A stretch of DNA of 64,000 nucleotides from Hyalangium gracile (GTDB lineage Bacteria > Myxococcota > Myxococcia > Myxococcales > Myxococcaceae), in the NCBI RefSeq assembly GCF_020103725.1, contig NZ_JAHXBG010000009.1:355403-419402 (forward strand), read 5' to 3'. This document shows positions 1-8,193 of the stretch, one piece after another (positions within the stretch are counted from its first letter, which is position 1; each line of letters opens with the position of its first letter). Made by a program: the position numbers and the translations under genes. The notes below the pieces were generated by a model. It worked only from the letters and a program-made list of their open reading frames with translations, made no database searches and was not told the origin of the DNA.

Positions 1-2
1 TC

Positions 3-1196
3 GGCCTGTCGGTGAACCTGCAGGGCTTCAGCATCGGCGCGGACTACGTGGCCATCATGGCGGCGCGCCGCGAGTCGGACGTGCTGCTCACCGAGGGCCA
101 CGACGGCAGCTTCGCCTTCCCGGGCCCCTCCAACGCGTCCTACGGCGTGTTCGGCGGCAACCCCACGCGCATCGGCTACGGCGGCTGGACGAGCGAGGCG
201 CAGCAGCTGGCCACCATCAACGTGGACAACGACTTCACGGACTTCGACGAGCCCATGGCGGAGACGGCCATCGGCTGGAAGGGCTTCACCGTGAACCCCA
301 TCTGGGGCAGCGGCAACCTGGATCTGTCCGGTGAGTACTCGTACATCACCTACAACACCAACTGGCAGGCGTACGACGACCCCAACACCTCGTACCTGAA
401 GACGCCGTACCCGACGACGGAGCTGGACACCGGCGTGGGCCACAACTTCCGCACCGCCTTCCAGCCCTTCCAGGACAAGCAGACGCACATCGCGGTGGTG
501 AAGGGCCGCTACGTGCTGGACATCGGCCGCGGCATCGACGTGTTCGGCAAGGCCAAGTTCATCCGCGAGCAGGACAAGCGCATCAACGACGCGCGCTTCC
601 TGCCGTACCAGGCCGGCGCGTGCCCGGGTGACGGGCAGCCGTGCCAGGACCTGCGCAACGAGTACGCCCCGGGCCTGTCCACGGCGGACACCTTCGGCAA
701 CCCGAACGTCATCGAGTCCAACGGCCAGACGGGCTACCAGTGGAAGCCCTTCGACAGCCTGAGCGATGACGACCGGCTGCTGCGCTACTACGCCTTCACG
801 GCGGGCACGGGCTACCAGGTGTCGGACGACCTGTACGCCTCGCTGAGCTACACGAAGTACCTGGCCAACCTGTTCGACGGCAACACGGCCTTCCAGGCGT
901 ACAACCTCCACGAGATGGCCTCGGGCTTCCACAACAAGAACTCCATCGTGCTCAAGGCCAAGTACATCCTGGCGGGCGTGGAGTTCGGCGCGGAGGCGCA
1001 GTACGCGTTCGGCACCTTCAAGCCGAACTTCGGCTCGGGCTTCGTGTCCACGGTGGCGGACGAGCAGACGGCCAAGGACCACAACGTGGCGGTGGGCTCC
1101 GAGGGCTTCTTCAACCGCTTCAACGGTTGGAACAGCCTGGAGCGCCGCGAGTTCGAGCACTACCGGGCCAAGGTCTTCATGAAGGCCCAGTTCTAG
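3..1196 (+). CDS. Outer-membrane beta-barrel protein, 3' part only
   Basis: The frame is open from the first complete codon, so the 5' end lies outside the window. The GTG at 12 is probably internal. The visible part, about 397 residues, has alternating aromatic/polar stretches (for example GEYSYITYNTNW and DDLYASLSYTKYLANLF) and ends in Phe (MKAQF). This is the usual signature of the last strand of an outer-membrane barrel recognised by BAM. The position of a CPCQD-like loop (CPGDGQPCQDL) suggests one disulphide-bonded surface loop. I cannot place it in a named family; it could be the barrel of a TonB-dependent receptor or a porin. A rho-independent terminator follows directly. The next gene is an alpha-glucan-related lipoprotein, so a role in glucan uptake is possible but is only inferred from position. 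Confidence 0.6.
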   Translation, partial: GLSVNLQGFSIGADYVAIMAARRESDVLLTEGHDGSFAFPGPSNASYGVFGGNPTRIGYGGWTSEAQQLATINVDNDFTDFDEPMAETAIGWKGFTVNPIWGSGNLDLSGEYSYITYNTNWQAYDDPNTSYLKTPYPTTELDTGVGHNFRTAFQPFQDKQTHIAVVKGRYVLDIGRGIDVFGKAKFIREQDKRINDARFLPYQAGACPGDGQPCQDLRNEYAPGLSTADTFGNPNVIESNGQTGYQWKPFDSLSDDDRLLRYYAFTAGTGYQVSDDLYASLSYTKYLANLFDGNTAFQAYNLHEMASGFHNKNSIVLKAKYILAGVEFGAEAQYAFGTFKPNFGSGFVSTVADEQTAKDHNVAVGSEGFFNRFNGWNSLERREFEHYRAKVFMKAQF

Positions 1197-1220
1197 TCAG
1201 CCGCTCGCTTCTTGCTTGAG

Positions 1221-1261
1221 AAGGGCCCGGCACGCGGCGACGCTGCCGGGCCTTTCTTTTT
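1221..1261 (+). terminator. Rho-independent terminator after the outer-membrane protein gene
   Basis: A 9-bp GC-rich stem (GGCCCGGCA at 1224-1232 pairing with TGCCGGGCC at 1244-1252) is followed by a T-rich run TTTCTTTTT. This is one of the few canonical intrinsic terminators in the window. Confidence 0.85.
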
Positions 1262-1279
1262 GCCCCAGGAGTCCTCTCC

Positions 1280-2287
1280 ATGCCGCTGCTCCGCCGCTCC
1301 ACCCTGCTGCTCGCGCTGGGGGCCATGCTGGCCAGTGCGTGCCTCTCGCGGGGCACGCGCGGTGACCCGTCGCTCCTCACCCTGGCGGACCCCCGTGGGG
1401 ACGACCATGGGGATGGAGACCTGCGCTACCCGCTGCGCGAGGACATGCCGCCGGGCTCCATGGATCTGCTCCTGCTCACGGCGTATCCGGAGGAGGGCGG
1501 TACCCGCTTCGAGGCGACCTTCGCCCGCCCCATCGTCCGGCCGCAGTCAGGGCGCACGGTGGACCTGAGCGGGGAGACGCAGGCGCAGCGGGCGCGGTTC
1601 GGCTTCTACACCTTCAACCTGGACCTGTACGTGGACACGGACCGGGCGCAGGGCTCGGGCCGCACGGACACGCTGCCGGGCCGGAACCTCACGCTGGCGC
1701 CCGACAGCGGCTGGGAGAAGGTAGTCGTGCTCACGCCCCGGCCGTTCGATGCGCGCGACGCGCTGCGAGGGTTCTGGCTGCAGGAGGCCCGCGAGGAGCG
1801 GCAGCGGCAGCAGGGCGCGCTGAGCGAGGCCGCGGCACGCGAGGTGGACACGGCGGTGGAGCGCGAGCTGGCCTCGCGGGTGTTCTTCCCCACCCGGGTG
1901 CGCGTCACGGGCGCCACGGTGGAGTTCTTCGTGCCGGAGGACTTCTTCGGAGGCGCGCCGCGGCCGGAGTGGGGCTACGCGCTCGCGGTGACGGCCGCCT
2001 CGATCGAGAACAAGGTGGACATGCCGGCGCTGTTCGGAAAGTCCGGGCCGCGAGGGCTGATGGTGCTGCCCATCGGGCCGGGCGACTCGAAGGAGCGGCT
2101 GGGCGGCGGACGGCTGGGAGACCCGAGCCAGTCCCCGGTGGTGGACCTGATCGTGCCCCCGGGCGTCACGCAGGAGCAGGTGCTCGGGCCGAATGCGCCG
2201 CCGTGGCCAGCGGTGGTTCCCGCGGGCCCGGCGACTCCGGCCGAGGCTCCCGAGGCCGCGCCCCCTGCTCCTCCCTCCGAGGGGTGA
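1280..2287 (+). CDS. Lipoprotein with glucodextranase C-terminal-like (DOMON/CBM9-like) domain
   Basis: 335 residues. The N-terminus has a lipoprotein signal with Cys at about residue 21 (MLASAC). The body begins with LADPRGDDHGDGDLRYP and contains YVDTDRAQGSGRTDTLPGRN. These are hallmarks of the glucodextranase C-terminal module (PF09985), a beta-sandwich found with alpha-glucan-active enzymes and S-layer-type anchors. The C-terminus is a Pro/Ala-rich tail. No catalytic motif is visible, so it probably binds rather than cleaves carbohydrate at the cell surface. It is convergent with the neighbouring GH13 amylase gene (stop codons 10 bases apart). That supports a shared alpha-glucan role, but this is inference. 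The ATG start is preceded by AGGAGTCCTCTCC. Confidence 0.7.
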   Translation: MPLLRRSTLLLALGAMLASACLSRGTRGDPSLLTLADPRGDDHGDGDLRYPLREDMPPGSMDLLLLTAYPEEGGTRFEATFARPIVRPQSGRTVDLSGETQAQRARFGFYTFNLDLYVDTDRAQGSGRTDTLPGRNLTLAPDSGWEKVVVLTPRPFDARDALRGFWLQEAREERQRQQGALSEAAAREVDTAVERELASRVFFPTRVRVTGATVEFFVPEDFFGGAPRPEWGYALAVTAASIENKVDMPALFGKSGPRGLMVLPIGPGDSKERLGGGRLGDPSQSPVVDLIVPPGVTQEQVLGPNAPPWPAVVPAGPATPAEAPEAAPPAPPSEG

Positions 2288-2297
2288 GGCGAACGGC

Positions 2298-4004
2298 CTA
2301 CGGCTTCAGGCGCCAGATGCCCGTGGCCCTCGCGGGCAGGGTGGTCTGCCACCCGCTCGCGGTCGCGGAGAGCGTCCCGACATTGGTGTCGGCGAAGAGC
2401 ACCTCGGGCGTGCCGCCGGGGATGGAGAACGGGCCCGCGGTCACGTTGTAGTCCGAGAGGTTGTGCACCACGAGCACCCGCTCATCCCCCAGCGTGCGCA
2501 CGAAGGCGAGCGCGGCCGAGACACCCTTGGTGGAGGTGAAGAGCTTGAGCCCTCCCCGGCTCAGCGCCTCGGAGGCATGGCGGGCCCGGATCAGCGCCCG
2601 GTAGCGCGAGAGCAGCGAGTTCGCGGCGTCCGTCTGCGCGGCCACGTTGCGACCCGACGCGTGCCCCGGCGAGAAGTTGAACCACGGCGAGCCCGACGTG
2701 AAGCCGCCACCGCCGGAGCCGTCCCACGGCATGGGCGTGCGCTTGGCCTCGTCGTTGTTCGTGGTGCCGTTGGTCATGCCCAGCTCCTCCCCGTAATAGA
2801 GGAAGGGAGCTCCGGGCAGGGTGAGCAGCAGCGCCGCGGCGTTGGCCAGCTTGCCCGAGTGAGCGTTGAGCTGAGTGGCCACCCGCACCATGTCGTGGTT
2901 GGTGAGGAAGGGCGCGTCGCTGACGCCCGCCGGGTAGGCGCTGGCCATCTCCGTCAGCTTCGCGGCGATGCTCGTGGAGTTGCCCGCGTTGAGGCTCGCG
3001 AGGATCTGCTCGGAGAGCGGGAAGTTGAAGTTCAGCGGCAGCTCGTCCCCGCCCGGCACGTCCTTCGTCGAGCCATAGTAGGCGGCGATGACGGGCGTGG
3101 TGCTCCAGTCCTCGCCCACGATGACGGCGTCCGGCTTCTCCTGGCGCACGTGCGCGGCGAACTCCTTCCAGAAGGCGTGCGTCTCCGGGGTGTCGGCCTG
3201 TCCGCCGCCCGCGCCCGTCTCGATGAGGTAGCGCGCGGCATCCAGCCGGAAGCCATCCGCGCCGCGCGAGATCCACAGCGAGGCCAGGCGCTTCACCTCC
3301 GCGCGCAGCTCCGGGTTCTGCATGTTCAGGTCCGGCATCCCGCCCCAGAACACGCCGTAGTACCAGGCGCCGTTGCGCGAGTGCCAGGTGGGCTCGTTGG
3401 AGAACTGGCTCCACGGCTGCTTCCAGCCCGGATCCTGATCCCTCCACATGTACCAGTCGCGCTTGGGAGAGGTGCGCGAGGAGGCGGACTCCACGAACCA
3501 CGGGTGGCCCGTGCCCGAGTGGTTGATGACGAAGTCGAGGATGACGCGCATCCCCCGCCGGTGGGCCTCGGCGCACAGCTGCTCGAAGTCCTCCAGGGTG
3601 CCGTAGTCCGGGTTGATGCGCTCGTAGTCCACCACGTCGTAGCCGTGGTAGCTGGGCGAGTCGAAGACGGGCATCAGCCACAGCGCGTCCACGCCCAGGT
3701 CCTGCGTCGTGCTCGGATCGCCGTCGTTGAGGTAGTCCAGGCGCGAGATGAGGCCCTTCAGGTCCCCGTTCCCGTCTCCATCCGAGTCCTGGAAGCTGCG
3801 GACGAACACCTCATAGAAGACGGCCTTGCGGTACCACTCGCTGCCCGCCGCCGGAGCAATCTCCACCACGGGGCTCTGGGTCTCCGGCGTCTTCCCGGGT
3901 GGCTGCGGCCCGGGGCCTCCTCCCGAGCCCGAGCCCGAGCCACAGGCCAGACCGGACGACAGGGCGAGGACGACCAGCGAGGAACGCAGACGCGACACGA
4001 GCAT
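2298..4004 (-). CDS. GH13 alpha-amylase family lipoprotein
   Basis: 568 residues from ATG 4004. A TTG at 4007 is also in frame, but the ATG overlaps the upstream stop as TGATG, so I chose it. A lipoprotein signal ends at SSGLAC, followed by a Gly/Ser linker. The TIM barrel shows all GH13 landmarks: YEVFVRSFQDSDGDGNGDL, DFVINHSG, nucleophile Asp at about residue 255 in GFRLDAAR, acid/base Glu at about 298 in VGEDW, and transition-state Asp at about 371 in TNHDMVR. A beta-sandwich C domain ends the protein. It should hydrolyse alpha-1,4-glucans at the cell surface or periplasm. Exact specificity (amylase, neopullulanase or maltogenic) cannot be read. Its translational coupling to a PilZ-Hsp70 fusion is odd. 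Confidence 0.9.
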   Translation of the reverse strand: MLVSRLRSSLVVLALSSGLACGSGSGSGGGPGPQPPGKTPETQSPVVEIAPAAGSEWYRKAVFYEVFVRSFQDSDGDGNGDLKGLISRLDYLNDGDPSTTQDLGVDALWLMPVFDSPSYHGYDVVDYERINPDYGTLEDFEQLCAEAHRRGMRVILDFVINHSGTGHPWFVESASSRTSPKRDWYMWRDQDPGWKQPWSQFSNEPTWHSRNGAWYYGVFWGGMPDLNMQNPELRAEVKRLASLWISRGADGFRLDAARYLIETGAGGGQADTPETHAFWKEFAAHVRQEKPDAVIVGEDWSTTPVIAAYYGSTKDVPGGDELPLNFNFPLSEQILASLNAGNSTSIAAKLTEMASAYPAGVSDAPFLTNHDMVRVATQLNAHSGKLANAAALLLTLPGAPFLYYGEELGMTNGTTNNDEAKRTPMPWDGSGGGGFTSGSPWFNFSPGHASGRNVAAQTDAANSLLSRYRALIRARHASEALSRGGLKLFTSTKGVSAALAFVRTLGDERVLVVHNLSDYNVTAGPFSIPGGTPEVLFADTNVGTLSATASGWQTTLPARATGIWRLKP

Positions 4005-7000
4005 CAAGACCGGCCCACCACCTTCTTGAGGAAGCTCCAGAAGCGGCCCGCGCGATCACGCAGATCCGCGCCACGCCGCTCCTCCGCCGCGCGCGCGGCG
4101 TTCTGGTCCACCTTGAGCTGACTGGCCAGCTGATCCGGCGTGTACCGCGTGGCCAGCGTCGCGCGCACCGTCTTGCGCGTGGTGTACTCGCGCGCCTCCA
4201 CGAACAGCACGCACTCCGCATCCAGCTTGATGGTCACCGCCACCCGCACCGAGCCCTTCGGGCCTGGCGGCAGCCCCTCCAGGCGCACCGTGCCCAGGTA
4301 CTCGTTGGCGGAGATGTGGTTGTCCTCGCCCTGGAAGATGGACAGCTCCAGCACCTCTTCGTCGTCCCGGGCCGTGGACACCGCGAACGAGCGCTGCGCC
4401 GGCAGCGGCGTGTTGCGCTCGATGACACGCTGGAAGGCACCGCCCGGCATCGCCAGACCGATGGTCATCGGCAGCACGTCGATGAGCACCACGCTGCTCA
4501 CCTTCTCCAGCGCCGTCGAGTACAGCGCCGCGCCCAGGGCCACCGCCTCGTCCGCGTTCACACTGGAGTGCGCCGACTTGCCGAACAGCGCCTTGATCTT
4601 CTCGCGCACCAGCGGCATGCGCGCCTGCCCGCCCACCAGGATGATGTCGTCGATGTCGCTGGGCTTCAGCCGCCCGTCCAGCAGCACGTCGCGCACCACG
4701 TCCAGCGTGCGCTCGACGATGCCCGCGCAGATGCGCTCCAGGTCCGCGCGCGTCATCGTGAAGCGCAAGTCCCTGGGGCGGCCCATGTCGTCCATGACGA
4801 GCATGGGGATGTGGATCTCGTAGTGGTTGCGCTCGGAGAGGGCGATCTTCGCCTTCTCGGCCGCGTCGCTCATGCGCGACAGTGCGACGCCATCTCCCTG
4901 GAAGGCCACGTTCTCCAGTTGCTGGAAGCGCTCGAGCAGGAAGTCGACGATGGCGTTGTCGAAGTCGATGCCTCCGAGGAAGACGTCGCCGCCGGTGGCC
5001 AGCACCTCGAAGACGTTCTTCTCGATGCGCAGCACCGTGGCGTCGAAGGTACCGCCGCCCAGGTCGTACACCAGCACGCGCTTGTTCAGCTCGCGGTTGA
5101 GGCCGTAGGCCAGCGCCGCGGAGGTGGGCTCGTTGAGGATGCGCTCCACCTTGAGGCCCGCCAGCGCGCCGGCCTTGCGCACCGCCTCGCGCTGGGGCTC
5201 GGAGTAGTAGGCGGGCACCGTCACCACCGCGCGCTCCACCTTGTTCCCCAGGTGCTGCTCGGCCATCTCCTTGCACTCCTTGAGGATGAGGCCCTGCACC
5301 TCCTCCAGGGAGAGGACATGGTCGCCCAGGCGCACCGCCGCGCGGCCCAGGGTGTCGGGGACGATCTCGTAGTGGAAGCGCTCGCGCACCTGCTTCACCA
5401 CGGCGCTCTCGTACGGGCGGCCCACCAGCCGCTTGGCGCCGTAGATGGTCTGCGTGGGGCGCATGACGAGCTGGCTCTTGGCGCGGTGGCTCACCAGCAG
5501 CTTGTTCTGCGCGTTGAGCGAGATGACGGAGGGGATGGTGTTGTAGCCCTCCTTCGAGCGCAGCACCGTGGGGCGCCCCCCCGACATGATGGCCACGCAC
5601 GAGTTGGTGGTTCCCAGGTCGATGCCGATGATCGGCCCCGTGCCCGCCACCGGCGTCGGAGCCGGGAGGAAGACGGTCGGCGGCAGCACCATCCGGTTGG
5701 GAGGAGGCTCGGGCGGCAGCGGCCGGACCGGCGGAGAGGGCAGCACCTGCGTGGCACCCTCGGGCGCGGGCCTCGGCTCGGGGGCGCGCGGCGCCTCGAC
5801 CCGGGCCGCGGGTGGGCTCGCGGGAGGCGGCGGAATCTGCCGAGGCGGCGGAGCCGAGGGAGGAGGCGGCGCGGCCTGCGCGGGCGCCTTGGGCTTCGGA
5901 GGAGGCGCTGACGGGCGACCACGCGCCCCACGCCGGCTCGGGTGTCCCGGCCTGTCCACCTCCAGGTCCTCGCCATCACCCAGGTCCAGCTCGAACTCCA
6001 CGCCCTTGCCGGGCTGGAAGACATCCTCCGTGGCGTCCGCAGCAGACCGGAGCTTCGGCCCTTGCAGGCCCAGCTCCAGGTCGACGTCGAAGGCGGGCCT
6101 CGCCGGCGGAGCAGGCGCGGCGGCGGGGGCCGGCGGCGCGACGGCGGCGGCGGGAGGAGCAGGAGGCGCCGCGGGAGCAGGAGGCCGAGCCTGTGGCACC
6201 GGCGCGGCGGGCTGCACCGCGGGGTAGGCCTGCGCCACGGGCGGCGGCGGCGGGGGCGCCGCGGGACGAGCGGGCGCGGGCGGTGGAGGCGCGACGATGG
6301 GGGCGCCCTGGATGACGGGCGCCGACTCCATCAGGGCCTCGGCCTCGTCCAGCGGCATCCCCACGGCCACGGGCAGGTCCCCGCCCAGCGACTCCATCTC
6401 GAAGTCGATGTCGGGCATGGGCTCGTCGAGGACCTCGAACTTCACCTCGGAAGAGCCGGGAGAGGGCGTCGACGACGCGGAGATGAGCTCCTCGACGTCG
6501 ATGTCCACGTCGCTGCTCGGAGGCGGCGGAACGGCCAGGGGCGCGGGCGTGGGGACGGGAGGCGCGAGAGGCTTCCCCGCCGACACTCCCAGGTCCTCGA
6601 GCTCGTCGATCATCGCGCCCAGGTCCACGCTCTCCTCCGCGCGGTCGTCCGCGACCACGGGGGCCATGGGTGGGACAGGCGCCTTCGGGGGCGCACCCTT
6701 GGGAGCAGCCACGGGCGCCACGGAGGGGGCGATGGCCGGCAGCCTCGAGGCGGTGACGCGCTTGCCCACCCGGTCCAGCATGCCCTTGGCCAGCATCTCC
6801 CGCTCGAGCGCCTCGGCGTCCGCGGCCGCGGCCGCGGCCTTGTTGAGCTGGAGCATCCGGTCGATGAGCGCCTGGGTGACGGGGTCCAGCTCCTGGAACT
6901 GGAGGCCCATGCCCGGCGGGCCCTCGGGATCATTGGCGGCGCGCACCCAGCGCACCACGGCGGTGCCGCGCAGCACCCGGACGCCGCCGGCGATCTGCAC

Positions 7001-7171
7001 CTCGAACTTCACGAGCGTGCCCACCGGCTGCGGCGTGCGCGACCGGATGAACATGCCCCCAGGGCTCAGATTGGTAGCGAACTCCTCGGCGAAGCTCCCC
7101 ACATCCGAGTGCTTGAGCTTCACCAGAAGACCGACGGCCTTCCGGTCCGTCGCGCGCCGCCCCTGTTCCAT
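4004..7171 (-). CDS. PilZ domain - Pro/Ala-rich linker - Hsp70 (DnaK-like) fusion
   Basis: 1055 residues. Residues about 1-108 form a PilZ domain with the c-di-GMP-binding RxxxR (RRATDR) and NxSxxG (NLSPGG) motifs. Residues about 110-510 are a disordered Pro/Ala/Val region with acidic islands. From about residue 512 a complete Hsp70 follows: GIDLGTTNSCVAI (phosphate 1), VYDLGGGTFDATVL (phosphate 2), ILVGGQARMPLV (adenosine motif), then a short substrate-binding domain. The usual DnaK helical lid is replaced by a basic end (FLKKVVGRS). PilZ-Hsp70 fusions of this type are known from myxobacteria. I infer a chaperone-like ATPase under c-di-GMP control. It lies first in a two-gene unit, and its TGA overlaps the ATG of the amylase gene. 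It is not the housekeeping dnaK. Confidence 0.85.
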   Translation of the reverse strand: MEQGRRATDRKAVGLLVKLKHSDVGSFAEEFATNLSPGGMFIRSRTPQPVGTLVKFEVQIAGGVRVLRGTAVVRWVRAANDPEGPPGMGLQFQELDPVTQALIDRMLQLNKAAAAAADAEALEREMLAKGMLDRVGKRVTASRLPAIAPSVAPVAAPKGAPPKAPVPPMAPVVADDRAEESVDLGAMIDELEDLGVSAGKPLAPPVPTPAPLAVPPPPSSDVDIDVEELISASSTPSPGSSEVKFEVLDEPMPDIDFEMESLGGDLPVAVGMPLDEAEALMESAPVIQGAPIVAPPPPAPARPAAPPPPPPVAQAYPAVQPAAPVPQARPPAPAAPPAPPAAAVAPPAPAAAPAPPARPAFDVDLELGLQGPKLRSAADATEDVFQPGKGVEFELDLGDGEDLEVDRPGHPSRRGARGRPSAPPPKPKAPAQAAPPPPSAPPPRQIPPPPASPPAARVEAPRAPEPRPAPEGATQVLPSPPVRPLPPEPPPNRMVLPPTVFLPAPTPVAGTGPIIGIDLGTTNSCVAIMSGGRPTVLRSKEGYNTIPSVISLNAQNKLLVSHRAKSQLVMRPTQTIYGAKRLVGRPYESAVVKQVRERFHYEIVPDTLGRAAVRLGDHVLSLEEVQGLILKECKEMAEQHLGNKVERAVVTVPAYYSEPQREAVRKAGALAGLKVERILNEPTSAALAYGLNRELNKRVLVYDLGGGTFDATVLRIEKNVFEVLATGGDVFLGGIDFDNAIVDFLLERFQQLENVAFQGDGVALSRMSDAAEKAKIALSERNHYEIHIPMLVMDDMGRPRDLRFTMTRADLERICAGIVERTLDVVRDVLLDGRLKPSDIDDIILVGGQARMPLVREKIKALFGKSAHSSVNADEAVALGAALYSTALEKVSSVVLIDVLPMTIGLAMPGGAFQRVIERNTPLPAQRSFAVSTARDDEEVLELSIFQGEDNHISANEYLGTVRLEGLPPGPKGSVRVAVTIKLDAECVLFVEAREYTTRKTVRATLATRYTPDQLASQLKVDQNAARAAEERRGADLRDRAGRFWSFLKKVVGRS

Positions 7172-7796
7172 GATCAGAACTGTCGCGGCTCCGGTGCCTC
7201 CGGCTCAAGCTCTTAATGACCTTCCTGTTTGCCTGGCTGACCCTCGAACAGGGGTGTAGGCACATGCCTCACCGGGGCTCCTTCCATCGGACCTCGCCCC
7301 GCTCCAGGCGCAGGGTTGGCCAGCAGTGGCAGCCCTGGGAGGTTGGGCACTCGAATCCGAGAGATGTAGGTGCGCCAGCATGGCGGGAGCCGAAGCGCTC
7401 AGCGGTCGCCGTAGCGCTTCTCTCCGGCCTCGACACGCGGCTTGAGCCGGTTCTGCGATGGCGGCAGCTCAGGTCTCCAAAGAGCAAGAAGGCTTCGAGA
7501 CAGGAGCAGCAGGAGGCGCGGCCCTCGCAAGAGCCGCGAGGCCCTGGGCGCTCAAGAGCAGGGGACGCCATCTCATGCCGTCGAAAATGGCAGGCTCGCT
7601 CGCACCTTGTCCAACGCTCCCCGCCCTCCTCCACACAGCCGCTCCAGCGGCTGGCGTACCGGCGTGAAACATCGTCGTGGAAAAAACACCACATCTCACG
7701 ACACGACAAAATAATGGTGAGGGCGTTATGGTAGCGGCGGGGGAATGATTTCATTCCTCCTCACTGGCGAGCGGGCAACGCCGGAGGAGAGGGCAC
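7172..7796. other. Intergenic region between divergent PilZ genes
   Basis: About 625 bases separate the PilZ-Hsp70 gene (leftward) from a small PilZ gene (rightward). Possible frames on both strands have no recognisable protein features. The part around 7675-7760 is AT-richer than its surroundings and holds one perfect inverted repeat, listed separately. I see no clear sigma-70 promoter. Confidence 0.5.
7742..7757. promoter_or_regulatory. Perfect inverted repeat upstream of PilZ gene, possible operator
   Basis: GGAATGA-TT-TCATTCC: 7-bp arms with a 2-bp centre, 39 bases before the GTG of the PilZ gene. The size and symmetry suit a dimeric regulator site. No regulator gene is adjacent, so function is unknown. 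Confidence 0.35.
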
Positions 7797-8141
7797 GTGT
7801 CTACCGACAACGAACGGCGTCGACACCAGCGCTACGATCTGCGGTTGCCCATCAAGCTCCATCGCGGTGACGAAGTCCTCGAGGCCAACATCCTCAACGC
7901 CTCCAAGAGCGGCTGCCTCTTGCTGTGCTCCACCCCGCTGGAGCCGGGCGGGCACATCGAGACCAGCATTCCCGAGTTGTCGCTTCCCCAGACGCGGCTG
8001 CACGTGGTGCGTTGCCAGTCGACACCGATGGGATACACGATCGCCGCGTATTTCGAGGCCGCGGCAGCGGATGAGACAGCCATCGCCCGGCTCGCGGACG
8101 AGCAGAAGGCGGAGCTGGCCCACCTTCGCTGGCTGAACTGA
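7797..8141 (+). CDS. Single-domain PilZ protein (paralogue 1)
   Basis: 114 residues, GTG start with a strong Shine-Dalgarno GGAGGAGA 7 bases upstream. It is almost entirely a PilZ domain. ERRRHQRYDLRLPIKL carries the RxxxR motif and NASKSG the NxSxxG motif, so c-di-GMP binding is predicted. It has no signal peptide or partner domain. It is clearly paralogous to the gene at 9820-10164: same length, same order of motifs, and both end in LAHLRWLN. The two copies bracket the prenyltransferase gene. It may be a stand-alone c-di-GMP adaptor; the target is unknown. Confidence 0.88.
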   Translation: MSTDNERRRHQRYDLRLPIKLHRGDEVLEANILNASKSGCLLLCSTPLEPGGHIETSIPELSLPQTRLHVVRCQSTPMGYTIAAYFEAAAADETAIARLADEQKAELAHLRWLN

Positions 8142-8158
8142 TTGCGCGCCCCCGGGCA

Positions 8159-8176
8159 GGCGCCGGGAACGGCGCC
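8159..8176. terminator. Hairpin between convergent genes, possible bidirectional terminator
   Basis: GGCGCCG-GGAA-CGGCGCC: a perfect 7-bp GC stem with a GGAA loop, located between the stop of the PilZ gene and the stop of the prenyltransferase gene. There is no T-run on either side, so intrinsic termination is not certain. Confidence 0.45.
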
Positions 8177-8193
8177 CCCAGGAGCCCGAGTCC

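Noticed and set aside
2193..5911. Long rightward frames opposite the amylase and PilZ-Hsp70 genes
   Set aside because: Antisense shadows of well-supported genes with complete catalytic motifs.
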